This document shows positions 37,156 through 46,102 of a stretch of DNA of 64,000 nt, piece by piece. Source of the stretch: Minwuia sp048007105 (lineage in GTDB: Bacteria > Pseudomonadota > Alphaproteobacteria > Minwuiales > Minwuiaceae); NCBI RefSeq assembly GCF_048007105.1, contig NZ_CP180352.1, positions 1,860,001 through 1,924,000 on the forward strand, given 5' to 3'. The notes beneath the pieces were generated by a model, which saw only the letters and a program-made list of their open reading frames with translations, had not been told where the DNA came from and made no database searches. Positions within the stretch are counted from its first letter, which is position 1. Every line of letters starts with the position of its first letter. The translations under genes were made by a program, and so were the position numbers.

Positions 37156-38120
37156 TGCAGCGGATCGAATGGATCGTCGGCGCGCTGGTCTTCGCGGTCC
37201 TGCTGGCGCTGCCGACCGTCGCCGAGATGGCGGACGAACCCTTCTGGGTGACCCTGGTCGCGCGGACGCTGGTCGTGGGCGTCGGCGCGGTGGGCCTGAA
37301 CCTGGTGCTCGGCTATGGCGGCATGGTGAGCTTCGGCCACGCGGCCTATGTCGGCATCGGCGCCTATGTCGTCGGCATCGGCTTTCACCACTATTTCGAC
37401 GATGGCGTCGAATGGATGAACAATGGCTGGATCCACCTCGCGGCCGCCATCGTGATCTCGGGCGTCGCCGCCACCGTGATCGGCGCGATCTGCCTCAGGA
37501 CGCGCGGCGTCTACTTCATCATGATCACGCTGGCCTTCGCGCAGATGGTCTATTTCGTCTTCGTCGGGCTGGACGTCTATGGCGGCGATGACGGGCTCTC
37601 GCTCTACGAGATGCCGACCTTCGGCGGGGGCGCGACGCTGGGCGACGACACCGACCTCTACTATGTGGCCTGGGTGGCGCTGGCGGGCTGCGTGCTGCTG
37701 ACCTGGCGGTTCGTGAACGCGCGTTTCGGCATGGTTATCCGGGGGGCGAAGTCGAACGACCGCCGCATGAAGGCCATCGGCTTTCCGACCTACCGCTACC
37801 GCCTCACGGCCTTCGCCGTGTCCGGGATGATCTGCGGCCTGTCCGGCTTCCTGATGGCCAACCTGACCGAGTTCGTCAGCCCCGACATGATGCACTGGAC
37901 CCGTTCGGGCGACCTGATCATCATGGTCGTCCTCGGCGGCATGGGCACCCTGTTCGGACCGGTCTATGGGGCGCTGGCGTTCCTGCTGATCGAGGAACTG
38001 CTCTCGGCCTTCTTCCAGCTCTGGCGTCTCTGGTTCGGCCCGCTGCTGATCCTGGTCGTGCTGTTCGCGCGCGGCGGGATCGCCGGTCTGATCACGGGGA
38101 GGATCGGCGGCCGTGGCTGA
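37155..38120 (+). CDS. livM: branched-chain amino acid-type ABC transporter permease
   Basis: This 321-residue permease has the LivM signature LNLVLGYGGMVSFGHAAYVGIGAY near residue 50 and RTRGVYFIMITLAFAQM, followed by the coupling loop FGMVIRGAKSNDRRMKAIGFPTYRYRLTAFAVSG. It pairs with LivH. It overlaps the GTG start of livG by eight bases. Confidence 0.93.
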   Translation: MQRIEWIVGALVFAVLLALPTVAEMADEPFWVTLVARTLVVGVGAVGLNLVLGYGGMVSFGHAAYVGIGAYVVGIGFHHYFDDGVEWMNNGWIHLAAAIVISGVAATVIGAICLRTRGVYFIMITLAFAQMVYFVFVGLDVYGGDDGLSLYEMPTFGGGATLGDDTDLYYVAWVALAGCVLLTWRFVNARFGMVIRGAKSNDRRMKAIGFPTYRYRLTAFAVSGMICGLSGFLMANLTEFVSPDMMHWTRSGDLIIMVVLGGMGTLFGPVYGALAFLLIEELLSAFFQLWRLWFGPLLILVVLFARGGIAGLITGRIGGRG

Positions 38121-38868
38121 GGCAGCGCTGAAGATCGAGAACCTGGTCAAGCGTTTCGGTGGCCTTGTGGCGACCGACCACCTGACGATGGATGTCCATA
38201 CCGGCGAGATCCACGCGATCATCGGTCCGAACGGCGCCGGAAAGACGACGCTGATCGGGCAACTCACCGGAGAGATCAAGCCCGACGAGGGACGCATCCT
38301 GTTCGGCGGCCGCGACATCACCGCCATGGCGGTGCACCGGCGCTCGGCCATTGGACTGGCGCGCTCGTTCCAGATCACCAACATCCTGCAGGACTTCACG
38401 GCGCTGGAGAACGTGGCGCTGGCGGTCCAGGCGCATGCCGGCCACAGCTTCCGTTTCTGGCGTCCGGCGGCGAAGGAGAGGGAACTGACGGAGCCGGCGC
38501 GCGAGGTGCTGGACAAGGTCGGACTGTCCGACCGCGTGGATGTCGTGGCGGCCAGCCTGTCGCATGGCGAGCAGCGGCAGCTGGAGATCGCGATGGCTCT
38601 GGCGACGGGCCCGTCGGTCCTGCTGCTCGACGAACCGATGGCCGGCATGGGGCCGGAGGACAGCCAGCGCATGGTCGGCATCCTTCAGGGGCTGAAGGGC
38701 GACCTCACCATCCTGCTGGTCGAACACGACATGGATGCCGTCTTCGCGCTGGCCGACCGGATCACCGTGCTGGTCTATGGCGGCGCCATCGCCACCGGCG
38801 CCCCCGACGATATCCGCAACGATCCCCAGGTCCGGGCGGCCTATCTGGGAGACGATCAGGATGCTTGA
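38113..38868 (+). CDS. livG: ABC transporter ATP-binding protein, LivG type
   Basis: This 251-residue ATPase has Walker A GPNGAGKTT, signature SLSHGEQRQLEIAMAL, Walker B LLLDEPMAGM and the H-loop histidine in LLVEHDMD. The extended segment between Walker A and the signature with NILQDFTALENVALAVQAH is typical of LivG rather than LivF. It powers transport with LivF. It starts at GTG 38113 and overlaps livF by eight bases. Confidence 0.93.
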   Translation: MAEAALKIENLVKRFGGLVATDHLTMDVHTGEIHAIIGPNGAGKTTLIGQLTGEIKPDEGRILFGGRDITAMAVHRRSAIGLARSFQITNILQDFTALENVALAVQAHAGHSFRFWRPAAKERELTEPAREVLDKVGLSDRVDVVAASLSHGEQRQLEIAMALATGPSVLLLDEPMAGMGPEDSQRMVGILQGLKGDLTILLVEHDMDAVFALADRITVLVYGGAIATGAPDDIRNDPQVRAAYLGDDQDA

Positions 38869-39562
38869 GGTCGAGGGCCTCGATACGGCCTATGGCCAGA
38901 GTCAGGTGCTCTTCGGCATGGCGCTGAAGGTCGGCGCCGGCGAGGTTGTCACTCTGATGGGCCGAAACGGCATGGGCAAGACGACGACCATCCGTTCCAT
39001 CATGGGCCTGACCAAGCCCCGCAGCGGCTCCGTGCGCTTCGAAGGCAGGGAGATCGCCGGCCTGCCGTCCTACGCCATCGCCAAGCTCGGCCTCGGTCTG
39101 GTGCCGGAAGGCCGCCAGATCTTTCCGAACCTGTCGGTGCGCGAGAACCTGGTGGCCACCGCTGGCAATCGCTCCGACGGCCCGCCACGCTGGAACCTCG
39201 ATAACGTCCTGGAGGCCTTTCCACGGCTGAGCGAGCGCGCGCGCAACATGGGCAACCAGCTCTCCGGCGGCGAACAGCAGATGCTGGCCATCGCGCGGGC
39301 GCTGATGACGAACCCGAAACTGCTGCTACTGGACGAGGCGACCGAAGGTCTGGCGCCGCTGATCCGGGCCGAGATCTGGTCGATTCTCGACAAGCTGAAG
39401 GCCGAGGGTCAGGCGATTCTTGTGGTCGACAAGAACATCGCCGCGCTGACCCGGCTCGCAGACCGCCACACCATGATCGAGAAGGGCCGAGTGGTCTGGA
39501 GCGGCACGTCCGCCGAGCTTGCCGCCGACCCGGAGATCGCGCACCGCTATCTGGGCGTCTGA
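38861..39562 (+). CDS. livF: ABC transporter ATP-binding protein, LivF type
   Basis: This 233-residue ATPase has Walker A GRNGMGKTT, GLVPEGRQIFPNLSVRENL (a LivF hallmark), signature QLSGGEQQMLAIARAL and Walker B LLLDEATEGLAP. The usual H-loop histidine is replaced: the sequence reads ILVVDKNIAAL, with Lys where LivF normally has Asn/Glu-Gln, as in other members with DKN. The start ATG at 38861 is inside livG. Confidence 0.92.
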   Translation: MLEVEGLDTAYGQSQVLFGMALKVGAGEVVTLMGRNGMGKTTTIRSIMGLTKPRSGSVRFEGREIAGLPSYAIAKLGLGLVPEGRQIFPNLSVRENLVATAGNRSDGPPRWNLDNVLEAFPRLSERARNMGNQLSGGEQQMLAIARALMTNPKLLLLDEATEGLAPLIRAEIWSILDKLKAEGQAILVVDKNIAALTRLADRHTMIEKGRVVWSGTSAELAADPEIAHRYLGV

Positions 39563-39680
39563 CGGCCCGGTCGAAGCACCGTTCAGGTTTCCTTTACCGA
39601 ATGGCAACACATCGCAGCGCAAGCTGTGCATGGGACCCATGCGCGTGTCCCGGCCCCGCGGCTGCACCGGAAACCCGTTG

Positions 39681-40739
39681 ATGCTCTACGAACTCGACAA
39701 CAAGAACGACGCACGCCGCTACGCCGACACCGCGATCCAGCTCATCGAGAGCTACGACATCAACTCCACGCCAGACTTCTTCCGCCTGTTCTATGACTAC
39801 GCCTCGGAACGCGACCCCGTTGTCTGCAGCACGTTGCGTGAAGTTTCCGACGAAACGCCCGAGGTTTTTCGCCGCACCGCCGAGGATCTGCTGTTCAGCC
39901 ACTACGGTGAGGACCGGCAGTTCCGCATGCTGACCGAGACCGGGGAGGCGATGCAGGACGAGATCATGCAGGTCTGCCAGCAGGTCGCGAATGCCGGCGA
40001 CGATGTCGGGCAGTTCGGCAGCGCGCTGGACGGGCTGGAGAATGGGCTGGGCTCGATCGAGGGCGGTGTCGCCATCAAGACGCTGGTCGCCCAGATGCTC
40101 GTCGCCACGCGCCAGATGCGGGTCAAGTCCGAGCAACTGGAGCAGGATCTGAAGCAGTCGGCAAACGAGATTTCGAACCTGCAGGACAAGCTGGCCGAAT
40201 CCCGCAAGGAAGCGCTGACTGACGTTCTGACCGGCCTGACCAATCGGGCCGGCTTCGACCGCTCGTTGCAGCGCCATTGCGAGAACGCGGCTGCCAGCGG
40301 CGACAGTCTGACCCTGGTCATGTGCGATATCGACCACTTCAAGCGCTTCAACGACACCTATGGCCACCAGCTGGGCGACCAGGTGCTGCGGCTCGTCGGC
40401 GGCGTGCTGCATGACGGGCTGAAGGGGCGTGACGTGCCCTGCCGTTACGGCGGCGAGGAGTTTGCGCTTATCCTGCCCGAGACCGATCTGGAAGGCGGCC
40501 GCCGGGTCGCCGAGAACGTGCGTCAGGCAATCTCGTCGAAGCGGATCGTGCGCAAGAGCACGGGCGAGGAGATTGCCCGGGTGACCATGTCCTTCGGCGT
40601 CTCCCAGTACCGTACCGGCGAATTGCCTGCCTCGCTCGTCGGCCGCGCCGATGCCGCGCTCTATCAGGCCAAGACAGACGGCCGGAACCGGGTCAATCTG
40701 GAGCCCTTCGCCGAGCCGCCGCGGGAAGCCGCCGACTGA
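39681..40739 (+). CDS. GGDEF domain diguanylate cyclase
   Basis: This 352-residue protein makes cyclic di-GMP from GTP. The C-terminal half (from about residue 185) is a GGDEF domain: DVLTGLTNRAGFDRSL, metal-binding MCDIDHFKRFNDTYGHQLGDQVL and active site RYGGEEFALILPE. The inhibitory I-site RxxD is not intact (KGRD at that position), so product inhibition may be weak. The N-terminal half is helical with a coiled-coil stretch (EQDLKQSANEISNLQDKLAESRKEA) and no recognised sensor. The ATG at 39681 is chosen because conserved-looking sequence starts there; ATGs at 39630 and 39639 are also in frame. Confidence 0.92.
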   Translation: MLYELDNKNDARRYADTAIQLIESYDINSTPDFFRLFYDYASERDPVVCSTLREVSDETPEVFRRTAEDLLFSHYGEDRQFRMLTETGEAMQDEIMQVCQQVANAGDDVGQFGSALDGLENGLGSIEGGVAIKTLVAQMLVATRQMRVKSEQLEQDLKQSANEISNLQDKLAESRKEALTDVLTGLTNRAGFDRSLQRHCENAAASGDSLTLVMCDIDHFKRFNDTYGHQLGDQVLRLVGGVLHDGLKGRDVPCRYGGEEFALILPETDLEGGRRVAENVRQAISSKRIVRKSTGEEIARVTMSFGVSQYRTGELPASLVGRADAALYQAKTDGRNRVNLEPFAEPPREAAD

Positions 40740-40748
40740 TCTTCCAGA

Positions 40749-41438
40749 CTATCCCGGCATTGCCAGGGTCTCGATCCGGTAGGCGTGACCGAGGCTGCGG
40801 CCCAGCACCGGATCGTGCAGTTCCATCCGGAAGCTTGCCGCGGGGCGGATGCCGCCGATGGCGCCCGGCGCGCCCCCGAACATGACGCCGCCTTCAGTTA
40901 GCTCCCCGTTCGCGTAGCCACGGGCGAGCAGGTCTGCCGGCTCGCGCATCTGGTCCAGCGTCGATTGCTGGTAGAGCTCCTCGCCATTGCCGAAATCGCA
41001 CCAGGCTGATAGCTGCAGCCGGTCCCAGTGCGGGGCCACGTCCTCGTAGCGCCACAGCGTGCCGGCGACGGGCTTGTCGCAGATCTGCTTCGACAGCGTC
41101 ACCGAAACGGATTCGAGGTCACGGTCCGTGTGGTCGGAACCGCAGCCGACGAAGGTCTCGCCCCGATGCTTCAGCAGGAAATACTCGACCTCGCCGCTGT
41201 TGCCTTCACCCGAGACATGGATCAGGTCGCCCAGCGTCACGCGGTCCGGAGAGAGCGGATAGAAGACAGGCACCGACGCGGGCGGCTTCACGCCGAGTTC
41301 CTTCAGTTCCTCGATGTGGTGCCAAAGGGCCGCCTCGTCACGACCGGTCCAGCCGGCCATGACCAGCCCGTTGAGCTGTGCTTCGATGGTCGATGGCGCG
41401 CCGTCCACCGGTTCAACGCCGAATGTCAGTTCCTTCAC
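40749..41438 (-). CDS. DUF2848 family protein (fumarylacetoacetase-like)
   Basis: This 229-residue protein resembles DUF2848 proteins, which share the fold of fumarylacetoacetate hydrolases; it has PLSPDRVTLGDLIHVSGEGNSGEVEYFLLKH and LWRYEDVAPHWDRLQL. The metal-binding glutamate pair seen in active FAA hydrolases may be GEVEYF. It starts at GTG 41438, whose last bases overlap the stop of the MFS gene (GTGA), so it belongs to the efflux operon. Function unknown, possibly hydrolysis of the exported compound or a precursor. Confidence 0.82.
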   Translation of the reverse strand: MKELTFGVEPVDGAPSTIEAQLNGLVMAGWTGRDEAALWHHIEELKELGVKPPASVPVFYPLSPDRVTLGDLIHVSGEGNSGEVEYFLLKHRGETFVGCGSDHTDRDLESVSVTLSKQICDKPVAGTLWRYEDVAPHWDRLQLSAWCDFGNGEELYQQSTLDQMREPADLLARGYANGELTEGGVMFGGAPGAIGGIRPAASFRMELHDPVLGRSLGHAYRIETLAMPG

Positions 41439-43006
41439 GCCATGGCCTCCAGCCGTTTCCGCTTGCGCGCGCCCCGGACCATCATGACGGCACCGACGAC
41501 GGAGACAAGGAAGGCGATGGAGCCATAGAAGAACGAGGTCTGGAAACCGAAGCTGGCGGCCTCGGTCTGCAGCGCTTTGGCGAGGTGCGAGTAGGCCACG
41601 GCCTCGGCCTGGATGTCGGTCAGTCCGCCCCGTTCGGCCATCTCGGCGATGATGCGGACATAGGCCTCGCTGGTGTGGTTCGCCGCCGTCTGCGTTGCGG
41701 CAACATGATCGGTGTTGTTGGTGATCTGCCTGTCCAGAAGTACCGCGAGGATGTTCACGCCGAATGCGCCGCCGAGCTGGCGGGTGAAGTTCATGATCGA
41801 CGAGCCCTGGGCCAGATGGGTCATCGGCAACAGGCGGACCGATCCCGCGCTGAGCGAAGGGAAGATGAAGCCCATGCCGGCGCGGCTGATCAGGATGTAG
41901 AACGCCAGGGTGATGAAGGCGGTGTCCGGGTCGGCGAAAGACATCAGGAAGAAGGAGACGGCGAACATCACCAGCCCGAATCCGACGACCATGCCGGGTT
42001 CGAAGCGGTCGGCCATCCGGCCCGAAAAGGTGGTGATGAACATCATCGAGAGGCCGGCCGGCAGCAGCAGCAGGCCGGACAGCGTGGGCGTCAGGTTCTG
42101 CACGGTCTGGGCGAACAGCGGGATCAGGTAAGTGGAGCCGAACAGACCTGCGCCTAGGATGATGCTGACCACCACCGCGCCCGGAAATCCTGGCTTCAGG
42201 AACACGGTCAGATCCATCAGAGGCGCCGGACATCGACGCTCCCAGAAGATGAAAAGTGCGAAGGCGCTGGCTGCGATGAGGAACCTGCCGGTAACCGAAA
42301 GGCTGCTCCACCCGAGTTCCTGGCCGTCGGCGAAGGCGGTCATCAGGCTGACCAGGAAGATCAGAAGCATGCCGTAGCCGAACCAGTCGAACCTCGGCCG
42401 CTCCCGGCTCAGCGCGCCCGACGGGACGAAGAGCTGGCTCAGGATCAGGCCCAGCACGCCCATCGGTACGGCGATGTAGAAGGTGTAGCGCCAGCCGAAC
42501 CCGTCCACCAGCAGGCCGCCCAGGAAGGGGGAGGTGCCGGGCGCCATGACCACGCCGAGGCCGTAGATGCCCATGGCGAAGCCGCGGCGTTCGGGCGGGA
42601 AGACCTGGAAGACCACGATCATGGCGAGCGGCTGGATGACGCCGGCCGAGGCGCCCTGCATCAGCCGCGACAGGATCACGGCGTCCGAGTTTTCCGCGAG
42701 GCCGCCCAGCAGGCCGCCGGCCAGGAACAGCCCCAGCGCGATGTTCATGGTCGCGCGCTGGCCGATGGTCTTCGTCGCCCAGTCGATCAGCAGCATGGTT
42801 GCGGTCATCGCGGCGAGGAAGCCGCTGGACAGCCACTGCGCCGTGATCTGGTCGATGCCGAAGGCGCCCATGATGTCGGGAATGGCGACGTTGACGATGG
42901 TGGCCGAGAGCACCGCGGACATGGTCGCGATCATCGCCGCCACCAGCGCCAGCCACCGGTATCCGGGACCGTAGCGGCGGAACAGGACCTCGACGCTGTC
43001 CGCCAT
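41435..43006 (-). CDS. DHA2-family MFS multidrug efflux transporter (EmrB-like)
   Basis: This 523-residue protein has about fourteen membrane helices and the DHA2 pattern VAAMIATMSAVLSATIVNVAIPDIMGAFG in helix 1 and MQGASAGVIQPLAM in helix 4. It should export drugs across the inner membrane and pair with the HlyD-type adaptor encoded just upstream to reach an outer-membrane channel. It lies 6 bases after the adaptor gene. Confidence 0.93.
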   Translation of the reverse strand: MADSVEVLFRRYGPGYRWLALVAAMIATMSAVLSATIVNVAIPDIMGAFGIDQITAQWLSSGFLAAMTATMLLIDWATKTIGQRATMNIALGLFLAGGLLGGLAENSDAVILSRLMQGASAGVIQPLAMIVVFQVFPPERRGFAMGIYGLGVVMAPGTSPFLGGLLVDGFGWRYTFYIAVPMGVLGLILSQLFVPSGALSRERPRFDWFGYGMLLIFLVSLMTAFADGQELGWSSLSVTGRFLIAASAFALFIFWERRCPAPLMDLTVFLKPGFPGAVVVSIILGAGLFGSTYLIPLFAQTVQNLTPTLSGLLLLPAGLSMMFITTFSGRMADRFEPGMVVGFGLVMFAVSFFLMSFADPDTAFITLAFYILISRAGMGFIFPSLSAGSVRLLPMTHLAQGSSIMNFTRQLGGAFGVNILAVLLDRQITNNTDHVAATQTAANHTSEAYVRIIAEMAERGGLTDIQAEAVAYSHLAKALQTEAASFGFQTSFFYGSIAFLVSVVGAVMMVRGARKRKRLEAMA

Positions 43007-43012
43007 TCGCCG

Positions 43013-44143
43013 CTACCAGTCGAACACGTCGATGGCGACTTCCACCATCATGCCGGGGCGCAGCCCGGTCAGGTCGCCGTCGAGATCGATCCGCACGGGC
43101 ACGCGCTGGGTCACCTTGGTGAAGTTGCCCGATGGGTTGGGATTGGGCAGCAGGGCGAACTGGCTGGTCGCGGCCGGGGCGATCCATGTAACGGTGCCTG
43201 TCATGTCGCGGCCCGGAAAGGCATCGACCTTGATCTTCGCGACGCTGCCGACGTCGAAGCGGTGCAGTTCGGTTTCCTTGACGTTGGCGGCGACCCAGAC
43301 ATTGCCGGGGTCGTGCATCATCAGCAGGCGCTGCCCGGGCCGGACATATTCACCGATCTCGATGAAGGTCTGGTCGATGACGCCGTCGATCAGGCTTGGC
43401 ACGTCGCGGTCCGACAGCCGCGTCTTCAATTGCTCCAGCCGCGCCTCCAGCGCCTCGCGCTCGGCGTCCAGCACGGTCAGCTGTTCGCGCAGAACCGTCG
43501 CGCTGTCACGCGCGGCCTTCGCCTCGTCCAGTTCGGCGGAGGCTTCCACGATCCCGGCGCGGGCCTGCAGCGACCGGGCCTCCAGATCGGCTTCCCTGGC
43601 ACGCGCATCCTCGAGCGACTGGGAGGAGATCACCTTCCGCCGGAACAGGTCCTCGGCCCGCTTGCGGTCCTGACGCGCCTGGGTCAGCAGGGCCTCGACG
43701 GACTTTCGCGCGGCGTCGGCGACCGAGATACGGGCGCGAGCCGAGTTCTCGGCGGTACCGGTCTTCGCTTCCTCCAGACGGATCTCGGCGCCGACGCGCG
43801 ATTTCTCCGCCGTGACCCGGGTAATCTCGGCCTCGGTCTCGCGGACCTCCTGCGCCAGCGCCCGCCGGTCCATCCGCACCATGATGTTGCCGCGCTGCAC
43901 GGCATCGCCCGTGCCGACAGTGAGATCGACGATCAGCCCGCCTTCCTGTGCACCAACGGTGATCATGTCGGAGGCGATGCGGGAATCGATGATGTAGACG
44001 TGGGTCTGGCGGCGGATCACCCAGTCCTGCACGAAGTAGCCGATGATGACGAGCGCGATCAGCGGCACGACGTAGCGCGCCAGACGCCGGCTTCGCGATC
44101 TCCGGGGTGGCAGCTTCTTCTCTTCCGTGGGTGCGTCGGTCAT
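43013..44143 (-). CDS. HlyD/EmrA-family membrane fusion protein
   Basis: This 376-residue adaptor has a short basic cytoplasmic tail, one transmembrane helix (about 24-42), the lipoyl-like half GGLIVDLTVGTGDAVQRGNIMVRMD, a long coiled coil rich in Glu, Arg and Ala (about 105-235) and the second lipoyl half plus beta-barrel with VRPGQRLLMMHDPGNVWVAANVKETEL. It bridges the MFS pump and an outer-membrane protein. ATG 44143 overlaps the marR stop (ATGA). Confidence 0.92.
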   Translation of the reverse strand: MTDAPTEEKKLPPRRSRSRRLARYVVPLIALVIIGYFVQDWVIRRQTHVYIIDSRIASDMITVGAQEGGLIVDLTVGTGDAVQRGNIMVRMDRRALAQEVRETEAEITRVTAEKSRVGAEIRLEEAKTGTAENSARARISVADAARKSVEALLTQARQDRKRAEDLFRRKVISSQSLEDARAREADLEARSLQARAGIVEASAELDEAKAARDSATVLREQLTVLDAEREALEARLEQLKTRLSDRDVPSLIDGVIDQTFIEIGEYVRPGQRLLMMHDPGNVWVAANVKETELHRFDVGSVAKIKVDAFPGRDMTGTVTWIAPAATSQFALLPNPNPSGNFTKVTQRVPVRIDLDGDLTGLRPGMMVEVAIDVFDW

Positions 44144-44610
44144 CGCACGGCCTCCGTTTCGGCCATCCGGCTCAACCGGCTGTCGATATGATGGAAAACG
44201 GCGATGCTGTCCTGGAGCTGCTGTTCGCTCAGCCCCTCGGTGAGTTCGATGCGCAGGCCATGGGCGATGGTCTGGATGTCGGCGATCAGATCGTGGGCCC
44301 TGGCGGTCAGATGCACGGTCTTGGCCCGCCGGTCGGACGGGTCGGGCCGCCGTTCGATCAGCTTCTGGTGCTGCAGCGAGTTGAGGATATGGACAAGCGT
44401 CGCCCCTTCGATGCCGACGAATTCCGCCAGCTGACGTTGGGATGGCGCTTCGCCGATCCGGCTGATCTGCAGCAGCACGGCCCATCTGGCCTGGGTCAGG
44501 CCAAGCGTTTCCAGGCGCTTGTCCAGACGCCAGCGCCAACGCCGCGCCAGCTGGACAAGCGAAACCGTGAATTCCTCCCGAAGGTCGGCACTTTTCGCGC
44601 TCATGCGCAT
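44140..44610 (-). CDS. MarR family transcriptional regulator
   Basis: This 156-residue protein has the MarR winged-helix pattern: LARRWRWRLDKRLETLGLTQARWAVLLQISRIGEAPSQRQLAEFVGIEGATLVHILNSLQHQKLIERRPDPSDRRAKTVHLT includes recognition helix and wing (motif DPSDRRAK). It presumably represses its own operon (marR, HlyD, MFS, DUF2848) and releases DNA on binding a phenolic or drug ligand. A perfect palindrome lies 4 bases upstream of its start. Confidence 0.93.
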   Translation of the reverse strand: MRMSAKSADLREEFTVSLVQLARRWRWRLDKRLETLGLTQARWAVLLQISRIGEAPSQRQLAEFVGIEGATLVHILNSLQHQKLIERRPDPSDRRAKTVHLTARAHDLIADIQTIAHGLRIELTEGLSEQQLQDSIAVFHHIDSRLSRMAETEAVR

Positions 44611-44613
44611 ATT

Positions 44614-44627
44614 ATTAGCGCGCTAAT
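44614..44627. promoter_or_regulatory. MarR-type operator palindrome
   Basis: ATTAGCGCGCTAAT is a perfect 14-base palindrome situated 4 bases upstream of the marR start codon in an otherwise AT-richer gap. Size, symmetry and the TTAG/CTAA half sites fit MarR-family operators. It lies in the 88-base divergent spacer toward the endonuclease III gene. Confidence 0.7.
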
Positions 44628-44698
44628 GAAATCGGCTCGCATGAGAAGATTTGGCGTGAGACATGCACCGATTGCAGATTTCGGGCGTAAGGTCCGGC

Positions 44699-45406
44699 AT
44701 GACCGATGCCCTGCTCGACGCCTCCGAGACCGAAGACCTGTTCCGCAGGCTTTCCACCCGCTTTCCCGGCCGTTCCGACCGCGCCAAGGGTGCCAAGCGA
44801 CAGCCGAACCCCTTCCGCTCCGTCGTGAGTTGCATGCTGTCGGCACAGAGCCTCGACCGTAACACCGCCAGGGCGACGCAGGCGCTGTTCCGCCTCGCGC
44901 GGACGCCGCGGACCATCCTGGCGCTGGACGACGTCGTCATCGCCACGGCCATCCGGCCCTGCGGCCTCTACAATGTGAAGACCCGTAACCTGAAGAAGAT
45001 GTGCCGGGCGCTGCTCGACGAGCATGACGGCAAGGTGCCGGAGACACGCGAGGAGCTGATGAGCCTGCCCGGCGTGGGGCGGAAATGCGCGGATATCGTC
45101 ATGAGTTTCGCCTACGGCCACGATGTCATCGCCGTGGACACCCACATCCATCGGGTCTGCAACCGTACAGGTCTGGCGCGCGGCAAGACGGAAGCGCAGA
45201 CGGCCAGATCGCTGGAGGACCGGGCGCCGGACTGGTCCCTGCGCGACGGGCATTTCTGGCTGCTGAACTTCGGGAAGACCGTCTGCCGGTCGCGGTCGCC
45301 CGGCTGCGGCACCTGTCCCGTCAACGATCTCTGCCTGTTCTATCGCGCGCACCCGTCGTCCGGGCGCGCCGCCGTCACGGGTTCATCGAAAAGTGGAACC
45401 ATGTGA
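44699..45406 (+). CDS. nth: endonuclease III-type DNA glycosylase/AP lyase
   Basis: This 235-residue enzyme removes oxidised pyrimidines. It has the helix-hairpin-helix LPGVGRKCADIV with the catalytic lysine, the catalytic aspartate in AVDTHIHRVCNRTGL and a C-terminal 4Fe-4S cluster with the spacing Cys-x6-Cys-x2-Cys-x5-Cys in CRSRSPGCGTCPVNDLC. The ATG at 44699 gives a protein of normal length; an upstream ATG at 44663 would add 12 residues. It differs enough from E. coli Nth that it may be a paralogue. Confidence 0.9.
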   Translation: MTDALLDASETEDLFRRLSTRFPGRSDRAKGAKRQPNPFRSVVSCMLSAQSLDRNTARATQALFRLARTPRTILALDDVVIATAIRPCGLYNVKTRNLKKMCRALLDEHDGKVPETREELMSLPGVGRKCADIVMSFAYGHDVIAVDTHIHRVCNRTGLARGKTEAQTARSLEDRAPDWSLRDGHFWLLNFGKTVCRSRSPGCGTCPVNDLCLFYRAHPSSGRAAVTGSSKSGTM

Positions 45407-45472
45407 TTTCGAGGGCTTGCGCTTCCCGTTCGGTAGCATCAGCTTACCTTGGGTAAACCGGAAATCAGGCAC

Positions 45473-46102
45473 ATGAAGAATATCAAGGACGACAGAACGT
45501 CCTCCGAACTCCCCACCCTCTCGCGCAGGGCCAGCCGTTTCGCCCGCCGCTGGCTGGCGTGGCGGGTCGCCTCGGGCCAGAACGACATGCCGTCACGGCA
45601 CGAGTTGCGGATCGAGGAGATCTCCAAGCTGCTGCCGCAGATAACCGTGATCGACGTCGCCGGCCCGGAGAGCATGATCTTTCGGGTGACCGGTACCGAT
45701 CTGGAGGCGGCCGCGAACGAGCGGCCGACGGGCCTCAGTCCACTGGATCTGACGTCGCCCGAGGTCCGTCCCATCCGCGCTCTCCGTCTCTGGTCCTGCG
45801 CCTCCGTTCCCTGCGGCTGCTATTTCCGCTTCCTGCATGTCTATCCGTCCGGGGCGGAACTGCCCTTCGAGGGACTGACGCTTCCCGTGCGCGCAAAGCA
45901 GGACAGCCAACCGGTTCAGCTGTTCACATTTTTCTGGCGTCAGGACCGTCTGCGCCCCTATGACCCTCCTCATAATCAGCTCCAGACGCAGCTGCCCGAC
46001 TACTACGCCTACGTCGATATCGGCATGGGCGCGCCGTCGGATCAGGATCTTCCGGTCCTGCGTCTCGAAGAGCTGCTGAGGGGGGAGGAGACGGATGACT
46101 GA
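45473..46102 (+). CDS. PAS_5 family protein
   Basis: This 209-residue protein has an N-terminal basic helix and a PAS-like region of the PAS_5 type: RHELRIEEISKLLPQITVIDVAGPESMIFRVTGTDL, then a hydrophobic strand pair ending ELPFEGLTLPVRAKQD. It is a likely paralogue of the protein at 1907-2515. Its end overlaps the next gene by eight bases, unexpectedly coupling it to an acyl-CoA synthetase. The ATG at 45473 is preferred over a TTG at 45449; neither has a strong ribosome binding site. Confidence 0.7.
   Translation: MKNIKDDRTSSELPTLSRRASRFARRWLAWRVASGQNDMPSRHELRIEEISKLLPQITVIDVAGPESMIFRVTGTDLEAAANERPTGLSPLDLTSPEVRPIRALRLWSCASVPCGCYFRFLHVYPSGAELPFEGLTLPVRAKQDSQPVQLFTFFWRQDRLRPYDPPHNQLQTQLPDYYAYVDIGMGAPSDQDLPVLRLEELLRGEETDD

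Noticed and set aside
41439..43187. Upstream extension of the DUF2848 frame through the MFS gene
   Set aside because: The extension is Arg/Pro-rich shadow sequence; GTG 41438 overlapping the MFS stop gives a protein of normal family length.
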